From assembly GCA_963719415.1 (NCBI GenBank), contig OY970383.1, forward strand, positions 992,001-1,056,000: a DNA stretch of 64,000 bases, given 5' to 3'. Positions 46,335 to 54,312 of the stretch are shown here, one piece after another. This stretch comes from JAPLIS01 sp963719415. GTDB taxonomy: Bacteria; Babelota; Babeliae; Babelales; Vermiphilaceae. Numbering within the stretch: position 1 is the first letter of the stretch; each line of letters begins with the position of its first letter. The notes under the pieces were generated by a model. That model saw only the letters and a program-made list of their open reading frames with translations, was not told the DNA's origin and did not search any database. The position numbers were made by a program, and so were the translations under genes.

Positions 46335-47405
46335 ATGGCGTACAAGAAGATAGATTTAAAAGTTTATGTTTTTATGATATTATTCATGTTTTCTTTTCAT
46401 ATGAGTTACACTTTTCGGACAATTTTATTGACCGGGGGTGCGGGTTTTATAGGAAGTCATGTTGCGCAAGCTCTTTTAAAAAGAGGCGATACGGTTATTT
46501 TAATAGATAATTTTAATAATGCTTATCCTAAGCATTTAAAAGAAAATAATATAAAGCATGTTCAAGAAGATAATCGAAATAATTCTCTTTATATATATGG
46601 GGTTGATCTTCGTGATTACGGAGTTATGAATTCTATTTTTGAACGTCATAAACCAGACACCATTTGTCATTTAGCCGCTCGTGCAGGGGTACGGCCTAGT
46701 CTAGAGATGCCTGAAGAATATATCACTTCAAATATTGTTGGCACTATGAATATGTTTGAACTTGCTAATATTCATGGAGTTAAACATATTTCTTATGCTT
46801 CCAGTAGCTCCGTATATGGTAATTGTACTGAGGGTCCTTTTGTTGAAAATTTTGATACATCGCGTCCGGTGAGTCATTACGCTATGACCAAGTGTACAGC
46901 GGAATTATTAGCTTATACGTTTTATCATATATATGGCATTCACTCAACAGGCTTGAGGTTTTTTACGGTATATGGTCCTCGCGGTCGTGTAGATATGGCG
47001 CCTTTTATATTTATGGATGCTCTTTATCATGATAAGGCAATTTCGGTGTTTGGTGATGGCAGTTCGGTTCGAGATTTTACGTATGTAGCAGATATTGTTG
47101 ATGGTGTTATTAGATCACTTGATTATCCTTCAGGGTATCAAGTTATAAATCTTGGTCGAGGAGAACCCATTGTGTTAAAAGATTTCATTGCAATAATGGA
47201 AGAAGTGGTTGGGAAAAAAGCAATTATCAACCATGTGCAGATGTCTGTTGCCGATGTTTTTTTAACCCATGCTAATATTGATAAAGCTCGGATTCTTTTA
47301 GGGTACGATCCTAAGGTGTCAGTTAAAAAAGGTTTGCAAAATATGTATGCATGGTATGTTCGAGAATATTTACCCATGATGAAAAAGCGTGGTGTTAATA
47401 AATAA
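46335..47405 (+). CDS. Exported NAD-dependent nucleotide-sugar epimerase
   Basis: Extended SDR enzyme closest in style to UDP-glucuronate 4-epimerase. Seen: ILLTGGAGFIGSHVAQALL (NAD site), HLAARAGVRPSLEMP, the SSSSVYGN and YAMTK catalytic Ser/Tyr/Lys, RFFTVYGPRGRVDMAP and GDGSSVRDFTYVADIVDG. Unusually, a hydrophobic stretch (VYVFMILFMFSFHMSYTF) precedes the Rossmann fold, like a signal peptide or anchor; cytoplasmic homologues start directly at the fold. ATG 46335 follows AAAGGGG and is preferred to ATG 46290. It is followed by two exported nucleotide-sugar transferases on the same strand. Confidence 0.88.
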   Translation: MAYKKIDLKVYVFMILFMFSFHMSYTFRTILLTGGAGFIGSHVAQALLKRGDTVILIDNFNNAYPKHLKENNIKHVQEDNRNNSLYIYGVDLRDYGVMNSIFERHKPDTICHLAARAGVRPSLEMPEEYITSNIVGTMNMFELANIHGVKHISYASSSSVYGNCTEGPFVENFDTSRPVSHYAMTKCTAELLAYTFYHIYGIHSTGLRFFTVYGPRGRVDMAPFIFMDALYHDKAISVFGDGSSVRDFTYVADIVDGVIRSLDYPSGYQVINLGRGEPIVLKDFIAIMEEVVGKKAIINHVQMSVADVFLTHANIDKARILLGYDPKVSVKKGLQNMYAWYVREYLPMMKKRGVNK

Positions 47406-47414
47406 AATAGAAAA

Positions 47415-47462
47415 GTGTGAGTAGCATACAGTGTGAGTAGAATAAAGCGGGAGTAGTCTAAA
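47415..47462 (+). repeat. Three 16-bp tandem repeats
   Basis: GTGTGAGTAGCATACA, GTGTGAGTAGAATAAA and GCGGGAGTAGTCTAAA lie head to tail just upstream of the 47477 gene. Confidence 0.6.
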
Positions 47463-47476
47463 AATAGGGCAGCGGC

Positions 47477-48235
47477 ATGAAAAAAATTATATTTATAAAA
47501 ATTGTATTCATTATATTATATCAGATACCTGTATTGTATGCACAAAACAATATCAAGATATATACTTTTTATACGCCGTCTCATGCTGTGTTTAAAGATA
47601 CATGGGTTAACTCCATTAAAGATGATGAAAATATAGAGATGATTATTAGAGAGTTTATACAAGAATGTAAAACAGGAAAAGGTTGGGATGATGGATGGCA
47701 AAAAGTTATGTTACGCAAGGTAGATATGATTCTTGAAGCAATTCATACTAATTGGGGTGATGTGGTTATCTATTCTGATATTGATATTGAATTTTTTCAA
47801 CCAATAAGTAAAAAAATTATGGAATTAATTGGAAATAAAGATCTTGTTATTCAGCGGGATAATCCTTCCGGTACTGTATGCGCAGGCTTTTTTGCTTTGC
47901 GGGCAAATGAAAGAACGCAATCATTATGGAAGGGAATAAGAAATTATATGATTTCGCATAATGAGTGCTCTGATCAAAAAACATTAAATAAATTGTTGCG
48001 TAAAAGTGGCCTTGAGACGATAAATCCCTATGGAGTAATATGGGATTATTTACCGGCAGACTTTTTAGGGGGAGGGACTTTTACCGGTATTGGTTGGAAA
48101 ATTGGTAAAAAATTATTTATTCCATCGAATATTATGATGCTCCATGCTAATTTCACGCGTGGTAACAAAAATAAGTTAGCGTTACAGGGCTATGTACGTG
48201 AAGTAGTCAAAAAAAGAAGATCTAAAGAGATCTAG
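47477..48235 (+). CDS. Exported nucleotide-diphospho-sugar transferase, paralog 1
   Basis: A 252-residue GT-A fold protein of the Nucleotid_trans (PF03407-like) group. Residues 1-22 are a signal peptide ending LYAQ. Seen: KIYTFYTPSH at the first strand, MLRKVDMILEAIHTNWGDVV, the metal-binding IYSDIDIEFF (DxD), a SGTVCAGFFALRANERTQSL acceptor-loop region, CSDQKTLNKLL and MLHANFTRGN near the C-terminus. It shares about 70 percent of residues by eye with the next gene, a tandem duplicate. With the upstream epimerase it suggests glycan modification outside the cytoplasm. Confidence 0.82.
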   Translation: MKKIIFIKIVFIILYQIPVLYAQNNIKIYTFYTPSHAVFKDTWVNSIKDDENIEMIIREFIQECKTGKGWDDGWQKVMLRKVDMILEAIHTNWGDVVIYSDIDIEFFQPISKKIMELIGNKDLVIQRDNPSGTVCAGFFALRANERTQSLWKGIRNYMISHNECSDQKTLNKLLRKSGLETINPYGVIWDYLPADFLGGGTFTGIGWKIGKKLFIPSNIMMLHANFTRGNKNKLALQGYVREVVKKRRSKEI

Positions 48236-48268
48236 GTTGAGGATAGATGAATAAAATAGGACAGATGA

Positions 48269-49039
48269 ATGAAAAAAAGTCTATTTATTGGGTTGAGTTT
48301 ATATATAGTGTTGAGTCAGACAAGTCTATTACAGGCACAAAATCACGTCAAAATGTATACTTTTTATACGTCGTCTCATACAGAATTTAAAGATATATGG
48401 GAAAATTCGATTAAAGACGATGAGCATATAAAGCTTATTATTAAAGAGTTTCCTCAGGAATGCAAAACGGGAAAAGTTTTTTCAAAAGGATGGAAAAGTG
48501 CAATGCTGCGTAAGGTAGATATGATCCTTGAAGCAATTCATACCAATTGGGGCGAAGTAATTATCTATTCTGATATTGATATTGAATTTTTTCAATCAAT
48601 AGGTCAAAAAATTATGGAATTAATTGGAAATAAAGATCTTATTATTCAGCGGGATACTCCTTCCGGTACTGTATGTGCAGGTTTTTTTGCGTTGCGAGCA
48701 AATGAAAGAACGCAATCATTATGGAAGGGAATAAGAAATTATATGGTTGCGCATAATGAGCGTTCGGATCAAAAAACATTAAATAAGTTATTACGTAAAA
48801 ATAATAATAATACCGTGAATTCATATGGAGTAGTGTGGGATTATTTACCAAAAGAATTTTTTGGTGGAGCTACATTTACTGGTACTTGTTGGAAAGTTGG
48901 TAAAAAATTATTTATTCCATCAGATGTTGCAATGTTGCATGCTAATTGGGCGGGGGGGATTAAAAATAAGCTTGCGTTGCAGAACTATGTGCGTGAAGTG
49001 GTTGAAAAAAGACGGTCTAAAAAAGCTAGAAAAGCATAG
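48269..49039 (+). CDS. Exported nucleotide-diphospho-sugar transferase, paralog 2
   Basis: Tandem paralog of the preceding gene, 256 residues with a signal peptide (LFIGLSLYIVLSQTSLLQAQ). Same landmarks: KMYTFYTSSH, IYSDIDIEFF (DxD), SGTVCAGFFALRANERTQSL, SDQKTLNKLL, YGVVWDYLP and MLHANWAGG. Differences are spread along the protein and concentrated near residues 55-75 and 170-180, so the acceptor pocket may have diverged. The intergenic gap is 33 bases, so the pair is cotranscribed. Confidence 0.82.
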   Translation: MKKSLFIGLSLYIVLSQTSLLQAQNHVKMYTFYTSSHTEFKDIWENSIKDDEHIKLIIKEFPQECKTGKVFSKGWKSAMLRKVDMILEAIHTNWGEVIIYSDIDIEFFQSIGQKIMELIGNKDLIIQRDTPSGTVCAGFFALRANERTQSLWKGIRNYMVAHNERSDQKTLNKLLRKNNNNTVNSYGVVWDYLPKEFFGGATFTGTCWKVGKKLFIPSDVAMLHANWAGGIKNKLALQNYVREVVEKRRSKKARKA

Positions 49040-49109
49040 TTGATTGTGCTAATGTTTGAACAGAATGAATGGTAAGTAAATATTTAGAAAAGATGAGGAT
49101 TGGTTGGTC

Positions 49110-49433
49110 ATGAAATTTTATTTGGTTCTGCTGTTTAGTATTTGTTTTTTTGTTGGTGTTTTATCTGCTATGGATAATGGCACTCCTGATCCTGCTCCAG
49201 CTGATGAATCGGTAGAAGTTGCCGTACCTGTTGCACCTGCAGCTCCAGATCTCCCCCCTGCTCCCGCTATTCCGGTAAATATTGCTTCTGAAGAGCCGGC
49301 TATTAATCCTGTTTTTGCAGCAGCGGCGGCTATTCCTGTTTTAGTTGTTGCTGGTTTAGCTATTGGCCATGCTCGTCGTTTTGGTCCTGCTGCTCGACAA
49401 ACTTTTCATAGTTATACTAGTTTCACTAAATAA
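49110..49433 (+). CDS. Small secreted Ala/Pro-rich membrane protein
   Basis: 107 residues from ATG 49110 (GAGGA upstream; the in-frame TTG 49104 is less likely). Signal peptide (FYLVLLFSICFFVGVLSA), an acidic Pro/Ala/Val-rich spacer (VAVPVAPAAPDLPPAPAIPV) and a C-terminal transmembrane segment (PVFAAAAAIPVLVVAGLAIG) with a basic tail. It looks like a small surface-spacer protein. Function unknown. Confidence 0.6.
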   Translation: MKFYLVLLFSICFFVGVLSAMDNGTPDPAPADESVEVAVPVAPAAPDLPPAPAIPVNIASEEPAINPVFAAAAAIPVLVVAGLAIGHARRFGPAARQTFHSYTSFTK

Positions 49434-49447
49434 GAACGAAAAATAAT

Positions 49448-49482
49448 TCTAGCTATATCCGTCTCCGGCGGGTATAGCTAGA
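49448..49482. terminator. Long stem-loop after 49110-49433 gene
   Basis: A 14-bp stem (TCTAGCTATA with TATAGCTAGA, then T-G and CCG/CGG) with a seven-base loop 15 bases past the stop. No T run, like other hairpins in this window. Confidence 0.6.
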
Positions 49483-49571
49483 TAATTCTATTCACGGCGA
49501 TTAACTCAAATTGGTATTGTTTTTGTGAGTACGGGCCAAAAAAAGTTTAAAATATATAGTTGGCTGTTTTT

Positions 49572-49685
49572 TTATTTAGGCGGGGCATTCTTAATTTTAT
49601 GGCGAGCAAGAGCAAGATAATAAGCTTGTAAGTAAGCACTCTCATTAAAATCACTTTTTTTGCTTTTAGCAGTCGCAGAGTATCG
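49572..49685 (-). pseudogene. Remnant of a coding region C-terminus
   Basis: On the minus strand the frame before a TAA at 49572 reads RYSATAKSKKSDFNES and AYLQAYYLALARHKIKNAPPK, a protein-like, charged helical tail. It is preceded by stops with no start codon, so it seems a gene remnant. The rest of 49483-49767 shows nothing. Confidence 0.35.
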
Positions 49686-49767
49686 TCAAGAGCGCCAAGA
49701 GTTTCAGAAGTAGAAAGATTGAAAAACTACTAATAGCTCTTGCACTATTTTGGAGAAGCTAATGGCT

Positions 49768-50175
49768 TTATTGGTTTTCTGATTTAGAATCTTTTGTTTC
49801 AGGATCAGGGTCAGAAGTAGATATGGCTCCAGTAAGACCACTGCTTATATCATCCAAATATTGAGCACGAGCTTGATGATGAATAAATGCCTGACCATCG
49901 CCACCATCGTCATCGGCTACTTTAAAGAAGCCAGCCGTGCGTATTTGATCAGCAGCATTGTTTAAAGCATCAATGATAATAGGAATGGGAAGGTTATTTT
50001 GTCTGGCGCAAACAAGAGCATCAACTATACTTTGACGAGTCTTATTGGGATCACTTAAAATGGTGGTAAGTAGAGTAGCTTGATTAGCGTCAGCAGCATC
50101 AACTAAAAGAGTAGCCGCATGTAGATTACTGATAGTAGAACAAACACAGAATAATATAATTAAATGTAATTTCAT
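49768..50175 (-). CDS. Small secreted hypothetical protein
   Basis: A 135-residue product with a signal peptide (LHLIILFCVCSTISNLHA), a helical Ala/Asn-rich middle (DANQATLLTTILSDPNKTRQ) and an acidic C-terminus with a DDDGGDGQ segment. The N-terminus is like that of the partial gene at 1-79 (both MKL(H/R)LII). No family recognised. Confidence 0.6.
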   Translation of the reverse strand: MKLHLIILFCVCSTISNLHAATLLVDAADANQATLLTTILSDPNKTRQSIVDALVCARQNNLPIPIIIDALNNAADQIRTAGFFKVADDDGGDGQAFIHHQARAQYLDDISSGLTGAISTSDPDPETKDSKSENQ

Positions 50176-50284
50176 AAAAGCCCTTTAATTAGATAGAATA
50201 TCCTATACTTTTTTATTAGCATCTCAAAGGTTACTTTACTTTAACTTTACATGCAAATTTTTATTTTTGATATAGCATAGCGCA

Positions 50285-50752
50285 CTAAGAATTCCCCATT
50301 TTCTCAAATGCATTACAAGTCGCTTTCCAAATATCATTTTCAACAAATTCAAGCTCACGCCTAATATTATTTTTTAGGTAAGCCCAATGATGTTCTATTG
50401 GGTTTAAGTCTGGAGAATAAGCAGGTAAAAAAAGCAAAGAACAACCAGCTTTATTTACAATATCAGAGATTTCGATCCATTTGTGAAACGATGCGTTATC
50501 TAAAACAATAGTCTTTCCAGTACCTATATGTGGCAGCAAAACAGTCTCAAAATAACATTTAATAATTTCTTTATTGCAATAACCATCGAATATTAAAGGC
50601 GCACAAAGTTTATTTTCAAAAAGACCTGCGCAAATACTTGTTCTTTGCGTAGAATGCCCGGGTTTTTCAGCAAAAACGCGCTTGCCACGCAATCCCCATC
50701 CATATGCATATCGTTCGTTATTGTCAATTCCAGATTCGTCAAAATATACCAA
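50285..50752 (-). CDS. IS630-type transposase, ORF B (copy 2)
   Basis: Same 155-residue DDE domain as in copy 1, with identical translation: VYFDESGIDN, TIVLDNASFHK, NPIEHHWAYLK. Expressed as the -1 frameshift extension of ORF A. Confidence 0.9.
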   Translation of the reverse strand: MVYFDESGIDNNERYAYGWGLRGKRVFAEKPGHSTQRTSICAGLFENKLCAPLIFDGYCNKEIIKCYFETVLLPHIGTGKTIVLDNASFHKWIEISDIVNKAGCSLLFLPAYSPDLNPIEHHWAYLKNNIRRELEFVENDIWKATCNAFEKMGNS

Positions 50753-50805
50753 TTCTGATTTTTTTATTTTTTTTACTTTCTCTGCAAACTCTATTCGTGC
50801 TTTCT

Positions 50806-51156
50806 CTATTCTTTCTTTGAATAAATATTGTTTTTTTTTCGAGTGTAACCAAGAGCCTTTATAGCTGTTCCTACTGCTGTTTTACCAACTTTCAACGCTT
50901 CAGTCATTGCTTTAATGGTCCAATCTTGATGTTCGTCCAAAAAAAGTTTAAATTTAACTAAATCTAATTTTCTTCTGCTTTTTCCAGATTTTGTTCGATC
51001 TGATAATGGTGCAATGCGGCCTTCTTTTTTGAATATTTTATTCCATGTATATAATGTTTTTCTGTCTATATCAAGCAACAATGCTACTTCTGTTTTTTTC
51101 ATTTTCTTCTCGATTAATAAATCGAGAGCTTTTTTTCTTATGTCTACGCTATACAT
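50806..51156 (-). CDS. IS630-type transposase, ORF A (copy 2)
   Basis: Same 116-residue HTH portion as in copy 1, identical in translation. The slippery run of nine A is at 50831-50839 on this strand. Confidence 0.88.
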   Translation of the reverse strand: MYSVDIRKKALDLLIEKKMKKTEVALLLDIDRKTLYTWNKIFKKEGRIAPLSDRTKSGKSRRKLDLVKFKLFLDEHQDWTIKAMTEALKVGKTAVGTAIKALGYTRKKNNIYSKKE

Positions 51157-51233
51157 ACTATAACTCCTAAATTTTTGTTTAGAAATTAGTATATTCTTTT
51201 GGGGTTATTTATCAACGCTTTGCTATATATGTG

Positions 51234-52256
51234 CTAATCGTTATAGTGGTTAATAATGGCAACTTTTTTGACGATAACTTGATTGTCAACCCAGATAGCT
51301 TTTGCTGGATATATTATTATGCGATGATCACCAAGGAGTTGGGCAATTTTAGAAAAACTTGAGGCCGGTCTAATCAGACAATCAAAGCAGGCCATATTAA
51401 AGAGATCATACAGTACGTTTAGGTTGTGCCCATTTTTTTTGGTACGACAAGAGAAAGTGATCGGGTATTTAGATGATAATTGGCTTTTAAATCGAGCAAC
51501 CATGGCTAATGGATCTGTATCGTCAGTGAAAATATGAACAAATAAGGGTTGTTTAAGGATATCAGCTATGTATTTTAGTTGTTCGATATAGTATTTTTCA
51601 GGAGGAAATCGTGTTGGATATACTCTATCAACGCCAAGATTTTTTTGCAGTTTTGTATTGGACTGTTGAGGATTAGATTGTTGAAGAGACGTTTTTTCAA
51701 ATGTACCTCCGGTACGAACATGAATGGCTACAGAGATCATATCCTCAGGGATATCTAATTGTTTGACTGGTTTTATAGGAGCAATCATGCGCAATAGTTC
51801 ATCTTTAAACGATTGGTTTGAGCGTACATATTCATATATGCTATTAAAACCCGATAATTGTTCTATTTTTGTTTTTAAGCTGCATATATAAGCGGTTGGT
51901 TTAGATGATTTAGTCGCTTGGTGTTCGTCATGAGTTTTTTTGTTAAATTTTTTTCTCGTATAACAAACTAAATCTACTTTGTCGTATTTTTTAAGAGAAA
52001 AATATTTTTCATGTTGGCTTAATGCAAGATGGTCTGACCACTCAAATTGAGGACAATGATTAGGTAATCCTGAAAAAAGAGAAGCGATTTTGGCTTTAAC
52101 ATAGGTGAGGAGATGGTCTCCTAGTCTTCCTGGATTAAGCTCATAGGAGATAATATCTGTTGTTACTTTTGTTTCAAGTTCGTCTAGTGATGGGCTAGGT
52201 TTTAAGATATTGGACATCAATAATATGAGTAAAGTAATAGGTAAAATTAATTTCAT
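51234..52256 (-). CDS. Exported fucosyltransferase-like protein (GT11/GT23-like)
   Basis: A 340-residue protein with a signal peptide (LILPITLLILLMSNIL). Motifs resemble the fucosyltransferase superfamily with GT-B fold: NPGRLGDHLLTYVKAK near residues 42-57 (compare GRLGNQMFQYA), ISVAIHVRTGG near 173-183 (compare HIRRGD/HVRxGD), FVHIFTDD, and FDCLIRPASSFSKIAQLLG near the C-terminus. The target could be a host or surface glycan. It ends 9 bases from IS630 copy 2, so the IS inserted just after the stop codon. AAAGGGAA precedes the ATG. Confidence 0.75.
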   Translation of the reverse strand: MKLILPITLLILLMSNILKPSPSLDELETKVTTDIISYELNPGRLGDHLLTYVKAKIASLFSGLPNHCPQFEWSDHLALSQHEKYFSLKKYDKVDLVCYTRKKFNKKTHDEHQATKSSKPTAYICSLKTKIEQLSGFNSIYEYVRSNQSFKDELLRMIAPIKPVKQLDIPEDMISVAIHVRTGGTFEKTSLQQSNPQQSNTKLQKNLGVDRVYPTRFPPEKYYIEQLKYIADILKQPLFVHIFTDDTDPLAMVARFKSQLSSKYPITFSCRTKKNGHNLNVLYDLFNMACFDCLIRPASSFSKIAQLLGDHRIIIYPAKAIWVDNQVIVKKVAIINHYND

Positions 52257-52381
52257 AGATTTCCCTTTGTTTTTATATATAATTTAAAAATGAGTATAGA
52301 CAAAATAGTAATAAAAATTCTATGCTCTTGTTGTTGTAGTGAAAAAACTGTTTTTAATCTTTCAAAGAAAGAGGAATCTGT

Positions 52382-52696
52382 ATGAAAAGATATATGTTAT
52401 TATCTATTCTTGTTTTAGGTGTTAATTTGTATGCTGAAAGTGAAGAACAAGAGGTAGTGGCGACTGAAGTAGTCGATACTGTTTCCGTAGTTGATCAAGT
52501 TGAACTTGCAGTTGAATTGGCAACAGTTGCGACAGAGGAGACTGAGAAAACTAATGTAGAAAAATGCCCATGCAGCCAGCCGAATAGACCGAACGGGCCG
52601 AATAGACCGAATAATGGACCAAGAAGAAGAACTAAAGCAAAAGAACAAGCGGCTCAGGAAACTCAGAAAGCTGAGCAATCTCAACAGGCTGAGTAG
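52382..52696 (+). CDS. Small secreted low-complexity protein
   Basis: A 104-residue product with a signal peptide (YMLLSILVLGVNLYA), a Val/Glu/Thr-rich segment, a CPC pair and a repeat of RPNxPNRPN type followed by a basic RRRTK and Gln/Glu-rich tail. The AAAGAGG ribosome-binding site is clear. No family recognised. Confidence 0.6.
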   Translation: MKRYMLLSILVLGVNLYAESEEQEVVATEVVDTVSVVDQVELAVELATVATEETEKTNVEKCPCSQPNRPNGPNRPNNGPRRRTKAKEQAAQETQKAEQSQQAE

Positions 52697-52758
52697 TAGA
52701 GTGAAAAGTGCCTAAAGCTTTTTAGGTTATATATAATTTTTTAGATTATATAGAGTAA

Positions 52759-52803
52759 ATAGCCAAAGTAAGTAGAGAATTATTTTTTACTTACTTTGGC
52801 TAT
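52759..52803. terminator. 16-bp stem-loop
   Basis: ATAGCCAAAGTAAGTA pairs exactly with TACTTACTTTGGCTAT around a 13-base loop, 62 bases after the preceding gene. Lacks a strong T run. Confidence 0.7.
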
Positions 52804-52971
52804 ATTTATTGGTAGGAAGCGGCGACTTAAAGATTTGTTAATAAAAAAGCTTTCCCGTAATAGTTTAATAACCATAAATTTTTCACTTTCAAAAAAAATT
52901 TTCATACATTAAACTGTTTTTTGAAGCTCTATGACGTAACATTAATAACCAACATCTACGGAGGGTTTTCT

Positions 52972-54108
52972 ATGAAAAAATTCAACAAAAAAAGTATACG
53001 CATAACTATTTGTGTAACTTTATTTTTAATCACCGCTTTCTCTATTTTTAGTATTAATGCTATGTTATGTTCCCAATTGACACAATCACAATATGCTGCA
53101 AGTGTTTCTATGGAGCCATCACGACCCTGGAATTCCCTACATGAAAAGAAAACAAAAAAAACTGAGCCAATCTATGAATTCAGCGATGATAGTTGGCTAA
53201 ACGCTAAAAAGGCTCGTGATAAAACTATAAAAAAAGAACTTTATACATGTATTCCTAATCAAGGCCATTTTTCAATTATTCATTCGATAATTCAAGGTTA
53301 TGAGGATGACCTATATACCAGTAGCTATACCAGACCTTTAAATCGATCATTATTGTTTCATCTACCTATTTTTAATATAGTTGATTTAGTTGAAAATTAT
53401 CATCATGTGTTAATTGACACACAAATAAAGAAATGGCAGAACGAACTAAGTAGTAGCATATGTTCTTGCAGTATTCGAGATGTTGAAAATGCATTAAAAA
53501 ATGGAGCTTTAGCAAGTCGATCTATACCTGATTTTTTTTCTATTCATAGTCTCAAAAAAATTGATTTAAATATTGTTAAGTTACTATTTACTGAAGGGCT
53601 TGCATTACCATCAGCTACTTTAGGCCTAGGTGGATGTGTAAATTTATATCTACAACAGGATGTGCAGTTTATGCAATTTTTACTCAAAAATGGCAAAAAA
53701 ATAAACACAGAAAATATTGCAGAAAGTTTGGATTTTGCGGTAGCATGTTTGAAACCCGAGATGGTTGAGTTATTTCTTGAACATAAAAAAGCAAATAGTA
53801 TAAATTCAACAAATAAAAACAAAAACCAAGAAGAAAATGAAAATAAACGAATATTAGAAATAATTCTAGAAAGATTCCATGGCTCAATAAAATATAGAAA
53901 ATCAGAAGAAATTGAAAAAGCATCAAGTATACTAAAAACAATGGCACGCTTCGGTTTTTTTGATAGCATGCATTCTGATATGATTACTACAACGATATTA
54001 AAAATAATAAGACGCTTTGGTTTTTTTGATCACGATAAGACTCCTGCGATCCATACTATAAAGTCTGCACATGAAATCATAGAAATTGGACGACGAGAAC
54101 GTATATAA
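52972..54108 (+). CDS. Secreted protein with degenerate ankyrin-like helices
   Basis: ATG 52972 follows CTACGGAGGG and yields a signal peptide or anchor (ITICVTLFLITAFSIFSINA); 378 residues. The middle contains ankyrin-like helix pairs without the full consensus (DVENALKNGALASRSIPDFF, NIVKLLFTEGLALPSATLGL, FMQFLLKNGKKIN, MVELFLEHKKANS). Two similar segments, TMARFGFFD and IIRRFGFFD, occur near the C-terminus. It ends KSAHEIIEIGRRERI, which resembles the remnant peptide after the IS4 element. Function unknown. Confidence 0.65.
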   Translation: MKKFNKKSIRITICVTLFLITAFSIFSINAMLCSQLTQSQYAASVSMEPSRPWNSLHEKKTKKTEPIYEFSDDSWLNAKKARDKTIKKELYTCIPNQGHFSIIHSIIQGYEDDLYTSSYTRPLNRSLLFHLPIFNIVDLVENYHHVLIDTQIKKWQNELSSSICSCSIRDVENALKNGALASRSIPDFFSIHSLKKIDLNIVKLLFTEGLALPSATLGLGGCVNLYLQQDVQFMQFLLKNGKKINTENIAESLDFAVACLKPEMVELFLEHKKANSINSTNKNKNQEENENKRILEIILERFHGSIKYRKSEEIEKASSILKTMARFGFFDSMHSDMITTTILKIIRRFGFFDHDKTPAIHTIKSAHEIIEIGRRERI

Positions 54109-54140
54109 AATTATTTTTAAAATTGGCATTTATTGCTCTA

Positions 54141-54307
54141 TGCAGAGCGTATTAAAAATTCTTTATTTTTTTATTCCATCTGGCGATGAGGCTCGCGAAG
54201 TTTTTCAAGCTTGCTATTATTGAAAAACTTGTGTGCAGTGCCTGCTGGAGGCGCTGCAATGATTACTATTCAGTCTGTTTGGAGTTATGTATTTCAGCGC
54301 TTTGCTA
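54141..54307. mobile_element. MITE-like repeat B (inverted relative to A)
   Basis: A 167-bp TA-flanked element. Shared blocks with repeat A, in reverse orientation: GCAGAGC then TATTAAAAATT; TCTGGCGATGA; TTTTTCAAGCTT; a stem-loop (GCAGTGCC with GGCGCTGC); TTCAGTCTG; and the end CGCTTTGCTA. The hairpin arms differ from A in sequence yet still pair, which is compensatory change. Confidence 0.65.
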
Positions 54308-54312
54308 TAGAG

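Larger units (their letters stand above)
50273..51225 (-). mobile_element. IS630-type insertion sequence, copy 2 (953 bp, inverted)
   Basis: Inverted copy of the element at 41080-42032, same length, TA at both flanks (50271-50272 and 51226-51227). Both copies face inward with their right ends, bracketing 8.2 kb. They can mediate inversion or behave as a composite transposon. Confidence 0.92.
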
